A stretch of DNA of 64,000 nucleotides, taken from assembly GCA_900543215.1 (NCBI GenBank), contig UQQR01000008.1, positions 1 through 64,000 on the forward strand, read 5' to 3'. The notes beneath the pieces are model-generated. The model saw only the letters and a program-made list of their open reading frames with translations. It was not told the DNA's origin and did no database searches. A program made the translations under genes and the position numbers. The DNA is from an uncultured Oscillospiraceae bacterium (GTDB lineage: Bacteria; Bacillota; Clostridia; Oscillospirales; Acutalibacteraceae). Within the stretch, counting starts at the first letter, position 1. The number at the start of each line of letters is the position of its first letter. This document shows, in pieces, positions 48,197 through 57,422 of the stretch.

Positions 48197-49375
48197 ATGA
48201 ACGAAAAAATGATAGAGCTCGGTAAAAAGCGTTCTGTTATCAGGGAGCTGTTCGAGTACGGCAAGAAAAGAAAAGCTCTGATAGGTGCGGAGAATGTTTT
48301 TGATTTCAGTATAGGCAATCCGAGTGTGCCGACTCCGAAAGCGGTAACCGACGCTATGGAACGCCTGATAAGGGAAACTGAGCCTGTTGCCCTGCACGGC
48401 TATACATCCGCTCAGGGAGACCTTAAGGTGCGAAAAAGCATTGCTGACAGTATTGAAAAAAGATTTGGGGTAAAAGCCAACCCAGAGCTTATTTATATGA
48501 CCTGCGGCGCCGCGGCGTCGCTTACCGTAACGCTTAACGCCCTTACTGTCGCAGGCGATGAGGTAATAGTTCCGTCTCCGTTTTTCCCCGAATATAAGGT
48601 CTTTACGGAAAATGCAGGCGCAAGGCTTGTAAGCGTGCCTTTAAGCGAGCCTGATTTTCAGCTTGATATTGACAAAATAGCAAAAGCAATTACCGATAAA
48701 ACAAGAGCTGTAATAATTAATTCGCCCAATAATCCTACGGGAGCGGTATTTTCGGCTGACGGTATAAAAGAGTTGGCGCGGCTGCTTAACAAAAAGCAGG
48801 CGGAATACAAAAAGGATATTTACATAATTTCCGATGAACCGTACCGTGAGCTTACCTACGGTGCGGAGGTTCCGTATATACCGAAGTTTTACGACAACAC
48901 GGTCGTTTGCTATTCTTACAGTAAATCGCTGTCACTGCCGGGTGAGAGAATAGGATACATATTTATCCCGAGCACGGCAAATAACAGCGGAGATATATAT
49001 GCCGCTGTCTGCGGAGCGGGCAGGGCGCTCGGATTTGTCTGCGCTCCGAGCCTTTTGCAGTATACCGTCGGCGAATGTGTAGATGCCGCACCCGACCTTA
49101 CGGTCTACAAAAAGAACCGAGACCTGCTGTACGGCGCCCTTACCGATTACGGTTACGCGGCAGTACCGCCCGACGGAGCGTTTTACCTATTTGTAAAATC
49201 GCCTGAGCCTGACGCGGCGGCATTTTGCGAAAGAGCAAAAAAATATGAATTGCTGTTGGTGCCGTCGGATGATTTCGGCTGTACGGGCTATGTAAGAATA
49301 TCCTACTGCGTTTCCACAGAGCAAATAGAAAAATCACTGCCGGCGTTTAAGGCGCTGATAGAGGAGTATAAATAA
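48197..49375 (+). CDS. class I/II PLP aminotransferase (probably aromatic)
   Basis: A 392-residue fold-type I aminotransferase: NPSVPTP and HGYTSAQGDLKVRKSI at the N-terminal side, INSPNNPTGAV, IISDEPYRELTYG, and the PLP lysine in YSYSKSLSLPGERIGY. As first structural gene of an operon containing both PheA and TyrA, the likely job is the last transamination to Phe and Tyr; other aspartate-type use cannot be excluded. It starts 20 bp after the attenuator's T tract. Confidence 0.9.
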   Translation: MNEKMIELGKKRSVIRELFEYGKKRKALIGAENVFDFSIGNPSVPTPKAVTDAMERLIRETEPVALHGYTSAQGDLKVRKSIADSIEKRFGVKANPELIYMTCGAAASLTVTLNALTVAGDEVIVPSPFFPEYKVFTENAGARLVSVPLSEPDFQLDIDKIAKAITDKTRAVIINSPNNPTGAVFSADGIKELARLLNKKQAEYKKDIYIISDEPYRELTYGAEVPYIPKFYDNTVVCYSYSKSLSLPGERIGYIFIPSTANNSGDIYAAVCGAGRALGFVCAPSLLQYTVGECVDAAPDLTVYKKNRDLLYGALTDYGYAAVPPDGAFYLFVKSPEPDAAAFCERAKKYELLLVPSDDFGCTGYVRISYCVSTEQIEKSLPAFKALIEEYK

Positions 49376-50479
49376 ATGACAGACCTTGAAAAAGCAAGAC
49401 TTGAAATTAACGATATTGACAAGCAAATGGCACAGCTTTTTGAAAAAAGAATGTCTGCCGTAAGGCTGGTGGCAGAGTACAAAAGGCTGAACGGAGTGCG
49501 TGTTACCGACTCCGCGAGAGAGGCAGAGGTGATAAAGCGCAATTCCGCGCTTGTTAAGGATGAGGCTTTAAAACCGTATTTCATAAGCTTTTTGCAGAAT
49601 AATATGGAGGTCTCAAAGGCTTATCAGCACAGACTTCTTGAGGGAATGAGAGTAGCGTACAGCGGTGTTGAGGGCGCGTTTGCGAACATTGCGGCAAACC
49701 GTGTTTTTCCGGACGCCGCCGCCGTTGCGTACAAGGATTTCAAAACGGCTTACAAATCGGTTGAAAACGGAGAATGCGACTGCGTTATTCTCCCGATAGA
49801 AAACAGCTATAACGGCGATGTCGGTCAGGTTATGGATCTGACATTTTTCGGCTCGCTTTATATAAACGGAATATACGATATTGAGGTCGTGCAGAATTTG
49901 CTTGCGGTAAAGGGTACTACTATGGATGAGGTAAAAGAGGTAATAAGCCATCCGCAGGCTCTCGGTCAGTGCGCAGAATATATAAGACGGCACGGCTTTA
50001 AGCCGACAGAGGCAGTGAACACCGCAGTTGCGGCAAAGCAGGTGGCGGAGTCGGGCAGACACGATATTGCGGCAATCGGCAGTGACGAGGCGGCAAAAAA
50101 ATTCGGTCTTAAAAAGCTTGAGGCGCACATAAATTCAAGCGGAAACAACACCACAAGGTTTGCGGTATTTTCAAAGGCGGCAAAAGCTCCGTCCAAAACC
50201 GACAATCAGTTTATTCTCCTTTTTACCGTGCCTAACGAGGCAGGTCTTTTGGGTCAGGCAATTGAGGTAATCGGAAAATACGGCTTTAACCTGCGCGCTC
50301 TTAAATCAAGACCTACAAAGGAGCTTATATGGAGCTATTATTTCTATGCCGAGGGCGAGGGTAATATAAACAGCGACAACGGCAGGGAAATGCTTAAGGA
50401 GCTGAAAAACAAATGCAGCACGGTACGGGTTGCGGGAAGCTTCGAAAAGGAAATAGTATTAAAGGGTGAGGAAGAATGA
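49376..50479 (+). CDS. pheA: chorismate mutase-prephenate dehydratase (P-protein)
   Basis: A 367-residue bifunctional enzyme of the Phe branch. Residues about 1-85 are an AroQ-class chorismate mutase (LEINDIDKQMAQLFEKRMSAVRLVAEYKR). Residues about 95-275 are the dehydratase (VAYSGVEGAFANIAANRVF, VILPIENSYNGDVGQVMDL, NNTTRFAVFSK). A C-terminal ACT domain (about 283-360) should bind Phe; the usual ESRP motif reads KSRP (ALKSRPTKEL). Start is immediately after the preceding stop; 4-bp overlap with aroB. Confidence 0.96.
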   Translation: MTDLEKARLEINDIDKQMAQLFEKRMSAVRLVAEYKRLNGVRVTDSAREAEVIKRNSALVKDEALKPYFISFLQNNMEVSKAYQHRLLEGMRVAYSGVEGAFANIAANRVFPDAAAVAYKDFKTAYKSVENGECDCVILPIENSYNGDVGQVMDLTFFGSLYINGIYDIEVVQNLLAVKGTTMDEVKEVISHPQALGQCAEYIRRHGFKPTEAVNTAVAAKQVAESGRHDIAAIGSDEAAKKFGLKKLEAHINSSGNNTTRFAVFSKAAKAPSKTDNQFILLFTVPNEAGLLGQAIEVIGKYGFNLRALKSRPTKELIWSYYFYAEGEGNINSDNGREMLKELKNKCSTVRVAGSFEKEIVLKGEEE

Positions 50480-51483
50480 TTATTCCCGTTAAAACCGCGG
50501 CAGGCGGCTATGATATAATCCTCGAACGGGGAGCGCATAAGCGTGCGGACAGATATTTAAAGCTTGACCGCAAGGCGCTTGTGGTTACGGATGACGGCGT
50601 TCCGCCCGAATATGCAAAAACCGTTGCGGAAATGTGTAAGGCTTCATTTATTGTAACATTGCCGCAGGGTGAAAAAACCAAAAGCCTTGACAGCTATAAA
50701 CTCCTTCTTTCGGAAATGGTGAAAAACGATTTTACAAGGAGCGACTGCGTTGTTGCGGTAGGCGGCGGCGTGGTGGGCGACCTTGCGGGTTTTGTTGCGG
50801 CAAGCTATATGAGGGGCGTTGATTTTTATAATATACCGACAACCGTGCTGTCGCAGGTTGACTCCTCAATAGGCGGAAAGGTTGCGGTCGATTTCTATGG
50901 ATATAAAAACATTGTAGGAGCTTTTTATCCTCCGAAAACGGTAATAATAGACCCGGATATGTTGAAAACCCTGCCCGACAGGCAGATTTCAAACGGTCTT
51001 GCCGAGTCGGTCAAAATGTCGCTTACATCGGATAAAGAACTGTTCGAGTTATTCGAAAACGGCGATATAACGGCAAATATCGATAAAATTATCGAGGGTT
51101 CGCTTAAAATCAAGCGTTATGTGGTGGAAAAGGACGAAAAAGAGGGCGGACTGCGTAAAATACTTAATTTCGGTCATACCCTTGCCCACGCGATAGAAAG
51201 CGAAAATGCGATGGAAAAGCTTTATCACGGCGAGTGCGTTGCGCTCGGTATGATACCGATGTGCTCGGATGCCGTAAGACCAAGGCTTATTTCGGTGCTT
51301 AAAAAGCTTAATTTACCCACAAAAACAGAAACCGACGCCGAAACTATCATAAACGCAATGAAGCATGACAAAAAAATGTCGGGCGATAAAATTACGGTAA
51401 TTTTCGTACCCGAGGTAGGCAGCTATGAAATGAGGGAAATGCTGTTTTCCGAATTCGAAAAGCAGATAAGGAGTGCGCTTTAA
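50476..51483 (+). CDS. aroB: 3-dehydroquinate synthase
   Basis: A 335-residue NAD- and metal-dependent enzyme for the second shikimate step. Signatures: LPQGEKTKSLDSYKLLL, VVAVGGGVVGDLAGFVAASYMRGVDFYNIPTTVLSQVDSSIGGKVAVDF, and LNFGHTLAHAIE (metal His). ATG overlaps pheA stop; ends overlapping aroC by one base. Confidence 0.97.
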   Translation: MIIPVKTAAGGYDIILERGAHKRADRYLKLDRKALVVTDDGVPPEYAKTVAEMCKASFIVTLPQGEKTKSLDSYKLLLSEMVKNDFTRSDCVVAVGGGVVGDLAGFVAASYMRGVDFYNIPTTVLSQVDSSIGGKVAVDFYGYKNIVGAFYPPKTVIIDPDMLKTLPDRQISNGLAESVKMSLTSDKELFELFENGDITANIDKIIEGSLKIKRYVVEKDEKEGGLRKILNFGHTLAHAIESENAMEKLYHGECVALGMIPMCSDAVRPRLISVLKKLNLPTKTETDAETIINAMKHDKKMSGDKITVIFVPEVGSYEMREMLFSEFEKQIRSAL

Positions 51484-52574
51484 TGAAAAACAGTATGGGA
51501 AGCTCCGTTATACTTACTATTTTCGGCGAAAGCCACGGAAACGGTATCGGCGCCGTTCTTGACGGGTTGGCGCCTGGAATTGAGGTTGACGAGGAATTTA
51601 TACGCTCGCAGCTTTCGCTCCGCCGTCCCGTAGGCGCTATATCAACGCCGAGAAAGGAACAGGACAATTTTGTTATCGAAAGCGGTGTATTTAACGGAAA
51701 AACCACAGGTACGCCTGTCTGTATTGTAATACCGAACGAAAATACACGCTCCGCCGATTACGGGGCTATTCGCTCAAAGGCACGCCCCGGTCACGCCGAC
51801 TATACCGCTTACTGCAAATACCACGGCTTTGAGGATTACAGAGGCGGCGGTCACTTCAGCGGAAGAATAACTGCGGGAATAGTTGCGGCGGGAGCTATTG
51901 CGATTTCGGCGCTTAAGAAAAAAAATATATACATCGGAACACACATAAAAAGGCTCGCGGGTGTAAGCGACCGTGATTTCGGCGATTACGCTTTGGATAT
52001 AAGCCTGCTTTCAAAAACGGAGTTTGCCGTTCTTGACAGTGCGGCAGGCGAAAAAATGAAGGACAGAATACTTGCGGCAAAGGATGTCGGAGACAGCGTG
52101 GGGGGCGTGCTTGAAACGGCGGTTACGGGACTCCCGTCAGGCGTAGGTGAGCCGTGGTTTGACGGTGTGGAAAACATACTTTCCCGTGCTTTATTTGCCG
52201 TTCCTGCGGTAAAAGGCGTGGAATTCGGCGGCGGCTTTGCACTTTCCGATTTAACAGGGAGCGAGGCTAACGACCCGTTTTACACCGAAAACGGCATTAC
52301 GGCTACCGTGACAAACAACAACGGAGGAATAAACGGCGGCATTACAAACGGTATGCCCGTGATCTTCCGCTGTGCCGTCAAGCCCACCCCCACTATTCAC
52401 AAGCCGCAGAAGACGGTGGATTTTATAAAGAATGAAAATGTAACGCTTACGGCAGGCGGCAGGCACGATCCGTGCATTGTGCACAGGGCAAGGGTCGTAA
52501 TAGACAGCATTACCGCAATAGCGCTTTGCGATATGCTTTGCGGACGATTCGGAACCGATTGGTTGGGTGAATAA
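51483..52574 (+). CDS. aroC: chorismate synthase
   Basis: A 363-residue FMN-dependent enzyme, last common step. Signatures: TIFGESHGNGIGAVLDGLAPGIEVD, RRPVGAISTPRKEQDNF, GRPGHADYTAYCKY-like KARPGHADYTAYCKYHGFEDYRGGGHFSGR, and RHDPCIVHRARVVIDS. One-base overlaps with aroB and aroE/K. Confidence 0.97.
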   Translation: MKNSMGSSVILTIFGESHGNGIGAVLDGLAPGIEVDEEFIRSQLSLRRPVGAISTPRKEQDNFVIESGVFNGKTTGTPVCIVIPNENTRSADYGAIRSKARPGHADYTAYCKYHGFEDYRGGGHFSGRITAGIVAAGAIAISALKKKNIYIGTHIKRLAGVSDRDFGDYALDISLLSKTEFAVLDSAAGEKMKDRILAAKDVGDSVGGVLETAVTGLPSGVGEPWFDGVENILSRALFAVPAVKGVEFGGGFALSDLTGSEANDPFYTENGITATVTNNNGGINGGITNGMPVIFRCAVKPTPTIHKPQKTVDFIKNENVTLTAGGRHDPCIVHRARVVIDSITAIALCDMLCGRFGTDWLGE

Positions 52575-53827
52575 TGGAATACGGTTGTATAGGTAAAAAG
52601 CTTACTCACAGCTTTTCTAAAATAATACATAATAAGCTGGCAGACTATGAATACGAGCTTTGCGAAATACCCGAAAATGAGCTTGCGGATTTTATGACAA
52701 GGGCGGATTTTAAGGCGATCAATGTTACCATTCCGTACAAACAGGCGGTAATTCCGTTTCTTCACAGCATAAGCGATACGGCGAAAAGAATAGGCGCTGT
52801 CAACACCGTTGTAAATAAAAACGGCAGACTTTACGGCTATAATACGGATTTTTCGGGCATGCGTGCGCTGATACTCCGTCAGGGCGTTTCGTTAAAGGGT
52901 AAAAAGGTGCTTATATTAGGCTCCGGCGGCACATCAAAAACGGCGTATGCCGTTGCAGAAAATTTGGGAGCCGCCGAGGTTTACAGGGTCTCCCGAAGCG
53001 GCAACGACGGAGCGATCACATATGAAGAGGCTTACAAAAGACATTCAGACACACAGGCAATCATCAACACGACGCCATGCGGAATGTACCCGGCTATCGG
53101 TGCGTCGGCAGTGGATACCGAGCGTTTCCCTGACCTTTCAAGCGTTACTGACGCCGTGTACAATCCGCTTTCAAGCGCACTTGTTGTAAGCGCTCGTGAA
53201 AAGGGAATAAATGCGGTCGGCGGTCTTTATATGCTTGTGGCACAGGCGGCGTTTGCGGCGGAAAAATTTATAGATATTTCCGTTCCCGAAGAAAAGACGG
53301 AAGAAATTTACCGCGGTATTTTAATTCAAAAAAAGAATATCGTGCTTATAGGTATGCCGGGTTGCGGCAAAACAACAATAGGCAAACGGCTGGCGGCAGA
53401 GCTTGGTAAAAAATTTATCGATACCGACAGTGAAATAATAAAGGAAATAAATATGCCCATATCCGATTATTTCGCAAGGTTCGGCGAAGAAAGCTTCAGA
53501 CGGCTTGAATCGGAGGTTATAAAGCGAATATCGGCAGAGCAGTCCGCTGTTACGGCGACCGGCGGCGGCGCGGTTTTGAACCGTGAAAATATCCGTCTTT
53601 TAAAGGAAAACGGAACTGTCGTTTTTATCGACAGACCGATAGAAAAGCTTGTAACCTCATCTGACAGACCGCTTTCCTCTGACCGTGAAATGTTAAAGAA
53701 AAGATATGATGAGAGATATGGCTTGTATTGCTCCTCGGCGGATAAAAAGATAAATGCGGTCGATGAATTAGAGCTTAATGTAAAAGCAATCAAAGAGGTT
53801 TTTTTGAATGAAATTACTTGTAATTAA
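52574..53827 (+). CDS. aroEK: shikimate dehydrogenase-shikimate kinase fusion
   Basis: A 417-residue bifunctional protein. Residues about 1-250 are AroE (GKKLTHSFSKIIHNKLADYEYEL, KAINVTIPYKQAVI, GAVNTVV, YNTDFSGMRAL, LILGSGGTSKTAYAVAENL). Residues about 252-417 are AroK with P-loop GMPGCGKTTIGKRLA, DTDSEI, FGEESFRRLE and ATGGGAVL. There is no stop or frame break between. Fusion of these two non-consecutive steps (AroA separates neither; kinase follows dehydrogenase directly) couples shikimate formation to its phosphorylation. Overlaps aroQ by 20 bp. Confidence 0.96.
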   Translation: MEYGCIGKKLTHSFSKIIHNKLADYEYELCEIPENELADFMTRADFKAINVTIPYKQAVIPFLHSISDTAKRIGAVNTVVNKNGRLYGYNTDFSGMRALILRQGVSLKGKKVLILGSGGTSKTAYAVAENLGAAEVYRVSRSGNDGAITYEEAYKRHSDTQAIINTTPCGMYPAIGASAVDTERFPDLSSVTDAVYNPLSSALVVSAREKGINAVGGLYMLVAQAAFAAEKFIDISVPEEKTEEIYRGILIQKKNIVLIGMPGCGKTTIGKRLAAELGKKFIDTDSEIIKEINMPISDYFARFGEESFRRLESEVIKRISAEQSAVTATGGGAVLNRENIRLLKENGTVVFIDRPIEKLVTSSDRPLSSDREMLKKRYDERYGLYCSSADKKINAVDELELNVKAIKEVFLNEITCN

Positions 53828-54245
53828 CGGACCCAATATCAATATGCTCGGGATAAGAGAACCCGGAATTTACGGAAAAGAAAGCTTTAAGACCTTGTGT
53901 GATACGGTAGAGCGGCACGCCGCAGAAAACGGACATACGGTTAAGCTGTTTCAATCCAACCACGAGGGCAATCTTGTAGATGAAATTCAGGCGGCTTACG
54001 GAAATTTTGACGGTATTGTAATAAATCCGGGAGCGTATACCCACACAAGCATAGCTTTGCTTGACGCGGTAAAGGCAGTGTCTATACCGACGGTTGAGGT
54101 ACATATTTCCGATGTATCACGGCGTGAGGATTTCAGGCAGATAAGCTATATCAGAAGTGCCTGCGTTAAAACAATATGCGGTCACGGCATAGCGGGATAT
54201 ACCGAGGCAATGGACTTTTTGGCAAAGGAATACGGAGAGAAATAA
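53808..54245 (+). CDS. aroQ: type II 3-dehydroquinate dehydratase
   Basis: A 145-residue dodecameric-type dehydratase: LVINGPNINMLGIREPGIYG, QSNHEGNLVDEIQAA, GIVINPGAYTHTSIALLDAV and VEVHISDVSRREDFRQIS, including the catalytic Tyr and His residues. Overlaps both neighbours. Confidence 0.97.
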   Translation: MKLLVINGPNINMLGIREPGIYGKESFKTLCDTVERHAAENGHTVKLFQSNHEGNLVDEIQAAYGNFDGIVINPGAYTHTSIALLDAVKAVSIPTVEVHISDVSRREDFRQISYIRSACVKTICGHGIAGYTEAMDFLAKEYGEK

Positions 54246-55450
54246 TGACGGTAACAATAGAAAAGGGTAAGGCGTTCGGCAGGGTTGCCGCGCCGCCCTC
54301 AAAAAGCGTTTCGCACAGGTATCTTTTGTGCGGCGCGCTGTCGGGGCAAAGCGTTATAAACAACATTACCTTTTCGGAGGATATAAAGGCAACTCTCGGC
54401 TGTCTTGAAAATCTCGGAGCTGTAACGGAAATATGCGGAGACAGCGTTAGGATAGGCGGAATCTCACCGGACGGCGGCATTAAAAGCAACAGGCTTTTTT
54501 GCAACGAATCTGGCAGTACCTTAAGGTTTATGATACCGATTTGTCTGCTGTTCGGAAGGGAAATAACGCTTTACGGAACAAAAAGGCTTCTAAGCCGCTC
54601 GCTTGCGGTCTATAAGGAGCTGTGCGAGTCACAGGGAATAAAATTCAGTCAGAACGAGGACAGCGTTACCGTATGCGGCAGGCTGTCACACGGTAAATAT
54701 TCCGTAAGAGGGGATATTTCAAGCCAGTTTATTTCGGGACTTATGTTTTCACTGCCGCTTTTAAATGGCGACAGTACGATTGATATAATCGGTACGCTTG
54801 AAAGCGGCTCATATTTAAATATGACCGTAAAGGCGCTTGCGGACTTCGGCGTCCGTATAAGCCGAACGGACGAGCATACATTTTTTATTAAAGGAAATCA
54901 AGCGTATAAATCAAGAGAGCTGAGCGTTGAGGGTGATTGCTCAAACGCCGCCTTTTTCGAGGCGCTCAACTCAATGGGCGGAAATGTTGCGGTTACGGGA
55001 CTTAATAAGTATACTTGCCAGGGCGATTCGGTGTACAAAAAGCTTTTCGGCAAGCTGGTAAGAGGGTTTGCGGAAATAGATGTTTCGGACTGTCCCGATT
55101 TAGCTCCCGTTCTTATGGCGGCGGCCGCGGCGAACAACGGCGTTAAGCTTACGGGCACGCACAGGCTTAAAATAAAGGAAAGCGACAGGGGAGCCGCAAT
55201 GGCGGCGGAGCTTAAAAAATTCGGGTGTCACACAGAGCTTGCGGAAAACGAAATCACCGTTCATCCGTGTACGCTTAACAGACCCGAAATAATGCTTGAA
55301 GGTCACAACGATCACAGAATAGTAATGGCTCTCTCGCTTCTTTGCAGTATTACGGGCGGAAGCATATACGGGGCGGAAGCGGTGGCTAAAAGCTTTCCCG
55401 ATTTTTTTGAAAGACTTTCGACTCTCGGCATAAAGGTAGTAAAACAATGA
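54245..55450 (+). CDS. aroA: 3-phosphoshikimate 1-carboxyvinyltransferase (EPSP synthase)
   Basis: A 401-residue enzyme: PPSKSVSHRYLLCGALSG, CNESGSTLRFMIPI, RGDISSQFISGLMFSLPLL, VEGDCSNAAFFEAL, and IKESDRGAAMAAELKKFG, DHRIVMALSLL. ATG at 54245 overlaps the aroQ stop (TAATG); overlaps tyrA by 4 bp. Confidence 0.97.
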   Translation: MTVTIEKGKAFGRVAAPPSKSVSHRYLLCGALSGQSVINNITFSEDIKATLGCLENLGAVTEICGDSVRIGGISPDGGIKSNRLFCNESGSTLRFMIPICLLFGREITLYGTKRLLSRSLAVYKELCESQGIKFSQNEDSVTVCGRLSHGKYSVRGDISSQFISGLMFSLPLLNGDSTIDIIGTLESGSYLNMTVKALADFGVRISRTDEHTFFIKGNQAYKSRELSVEGDCSNAAFFEALNSMGGNVAVTGLNKYTCQGDSVYKKLFGKLVRGFAEIDVSDCPDLAPVLMAAAAANNGVKLTGTHRLKIKESDRGAAMAAELKKFGCHTELAENEITVHPCTLNRPEIMLEGHNDHRIVMALSLLCSITGGSIYGAEAVAKSFPDFFERLSTLGIKVVKQ

Positions 55451-56307
55451 AATTAACAAAAGAAATGAACATACTTATTGTGGGTCTCGGACTTTTGGGC
55501 GGCAGCTATGCCGAAGCGCTTACAAGGGCGGGTTTTAAGGTAAACGCCATAACAAAAGAACAGTCCTCGGTTGATTTTGCGCTTAAAAAGGGCATAATCG
55601 CATACGGTACAACAAAGGTGGATAAGGAGCTTATAGGCAGTGCGGAGCTTGTGATATTTGCGCTGTATCCGCACATATTTACCGAATGGATAGATAAATA
55701 CCAGCAGTATTTAAAACCCGGCGCTGTAATAACCGATGTTACCGGCGTAAAGGGTTGTATAGTTGATAAGATACAGTCGGTATTAAGACCCGATGTGGAG
55801 TTTATCGCCGCTCATCCGATGGCGGGAAGAGAGGTATGCGGCGTTGAAAACAGCAGTGCGGAAATATTTAAGGGCGCTAACTACATAGTGGTTCCCACCG
55901 AAAAAAACACTGCGGGAGCGGTTGAGCTTTGCCGTGACTTGGGCGAAAAGCTCGGCTTTCATCAGGTGGCAGAGCTTTCTGTTGAAATGCATGATGAAAT
56001 GATAGCTTTCCTGTCACAGCTGACCCACTGTATTGCGGTCACGCTTATGTGCTGTAACAATACCCCCGACCTTGAATACTATACGGGCGACTCGTTCCGT
56101 GACCTTACAAGGATAGCGAGAATAAACGACGAAATGTGGAGCGAGCTTTTTCTTGACAACCGTGACGCTCTGCTTAATGAAATGAGAAGCTTTAAAACCA
56201 CATTTGACGAGCTTATGGAAAAAATCGAGTCGGGCGACAGGGAAGGCATCAGGGCTATGATGAGACTTTCGACCGAGCGCAGAAAGCGCTTTAACAAGCA
56301 TTTATAA
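55447..56307 (+). CDS. tyrA: prephenate dehydrogenase
   Basis: A 286-residue NAD-dependent enzyme for the Tyr branch: VGLGLLGGSYAEALTRAGF (nucleotide site), ITDVTGVKGCIVD, AAHPMAGREVCGVENS and LSQLTHCIAVTLM. No ACT or chorismate-mutase domain is fused, so feedback control may be weak and transcriptional attenuation correspondingly important. Confidence 0.95.
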   Translation: MKLTKEMNILIVGLGLLGGSYAEALTRAGFKVNAITKEQSSVDFALKKGIIAYGTTKVDKELIGSAELVIFALYPHIFTEWIDKYQQYLKPGAVITDVTGVKGCIVDKIQSVLRPDVEFIAAHPMAGREVCGVENSSAEIFKGANYIVVPTEKNTAGAVELCRDLGEKLGFHQVAELSVEMHDEMIAFLSQLTHCIAVTLMCCNNTPDLEYYTGDSFRDLTRIARINDEMWSELFLDNRDALLNEMRSFKTTFDELMEKIESGDREGIRAMMRLSTERRKRFNKHL

Positions 56308-56319
56308 GAGGTATGTATT

Positions 56320-57351
56320 ATGAATATGAAATTTTTAAGAAAGCTGCCCATTCCGCAGCAGATAAAGACTCGTTATCCCGTAACAGATAGGGACGCGGCG
56401 ATAAAAGCGGAGAGAGACGCTGAGCTTAAAAGGATATTTTCGGGAGAATCGGATAAGTTCATCCTTGTAATAGGGCCCTGCTCTGCCGACAGCCGAGAGC
56501 CTGTGCTTGATTATATATCAAGGCTTAAAAAGGTACAGGAAGAGGTAAAGGATAAAATCCTGATAGTACCGAGAATTTACACAAATAAGCCCAGAACAAC
56601 CGGAGATGGATACAAGGGCATGCTTCATCAGCCGAATCCCGACGGTACGCCCGATATGCTCAAGGGTATAGTGGCAATAAGAGAACTGCATATGGCGGCT
56701 CTGCACGATTACGGCTTTTCCTGCGCGGACGAAATGCTTTACCCGGATAACCACCGTTACCTTTCCGATTTGCTTTCTTATGTAGCAATAGGCGCCCGTT
56801 CGGTTGAAAACCAACAGCACAGGCTTACCGCAAGCGGACTTGACATACCCGTGGGTATGAAAAATCCGACAGGCGGCGACCTTACCATTATGATGAACTC
56901 CATAACCGCGGCACAGCATAAGCACACATTCATATACAGAGGATGGGAGGTCGTAAGCGACGGCAACCCCTATGCTCACGCTATACTCAGAGGCTATATA
57001 GATTTTGCGGGGAAAAATGTGTCAAATTATCATTATGAGGACCTTGTAAAGCTTTATGAGCTTTACGCCTCCACTAAGCTTGTCAATCCTGCGGTTATAG
57101 TTGATACAAACCACGCAAATTCGGGAAAGCAGTATCTTGAACAGATAAGAATCGCAAAGGATGTTGTTTACAGTTGCAACCACAACAAGGATATCCGCTC
57201 AATGGTAAAGGGGCTTATGATTGAAAGCTACATAGAGGATGGTTCGCAGAAGATCGGCGAGCATATCTACGGTAAATCAATCACCGACCCATGCCTTGGT
57301 TGGGAAAAATCCGAAAAGCTTATATATAAAATTGCCGATACATTAAAATAA
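56320..57351 (+). CDS. aroF: 3-deoxy-7-phosphoheptulonate (DAHP) synthase, class I
   Basis: A 343-residue class I (AroG/F/H-type) DAHP synthase, the pathway's entry step: IGPCSADSREPVLDYISRLKK, PRIYTNKPRTTGDGYKG, GARSVENQQHRLTASGLDIPVGMKNPTGGD, VDTNHANSGKQ and SYIEDGSQ. Start has AAGAGGTATG-type site. Feedback residues cannot be judged without alignment. Last gene of the operon. Confidence 0.96.
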   Translation: MNMKFLRKLPIPQQIKTRYPVTDRDAAIKAERDAELKRIFSGESDKFILVIGPCSADSREPVLDYISRLKKVQEEVKDKILIVPRIYTNKPRTTGDGYKGMLHQPNPDGTPDMLKGIVAIRELHMAALHDYGFSCADEMLYPDNHRYLSDLLSYVAIGARSVENQQHRLTASGLDIPVGMKNPTGGDLTIMMNSITAAQHKHTFIYRGWEVVSDGNPYAHAILRGYIDFAGKNVSNYHYEDLVKLYELYASTKLVNPAVIVDTNHANSGKQYLEQIRIAKDVVYSCNHNKDIRSMVKGLMIESYIEDGSQKIGEHIYGKSITDPCLGWEKSEKLIYKIADTLK

Positions 57352-57364
57352 GGCATTTACAAAT

Positions 57365-57416
57365 GACACCTTCCGTATTAGAATAGATAGGTACAAAATA
57401 CGGAGGGTGTCTTTTT
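57365..57416 (+). terminator. terminator of aromatic operon
   Basis: 15-base arms GACACCTTCCGTATT / AATACGGAGGGTGTC (one G-T wobble) around a 17-base loop, then TTTTTAT. A GGAGG inside the right arm is 16 bp from the next ATG, too far for a good ribosome site. Confidence 0.85.
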
Positions 57417-57422
57417 ATAATT

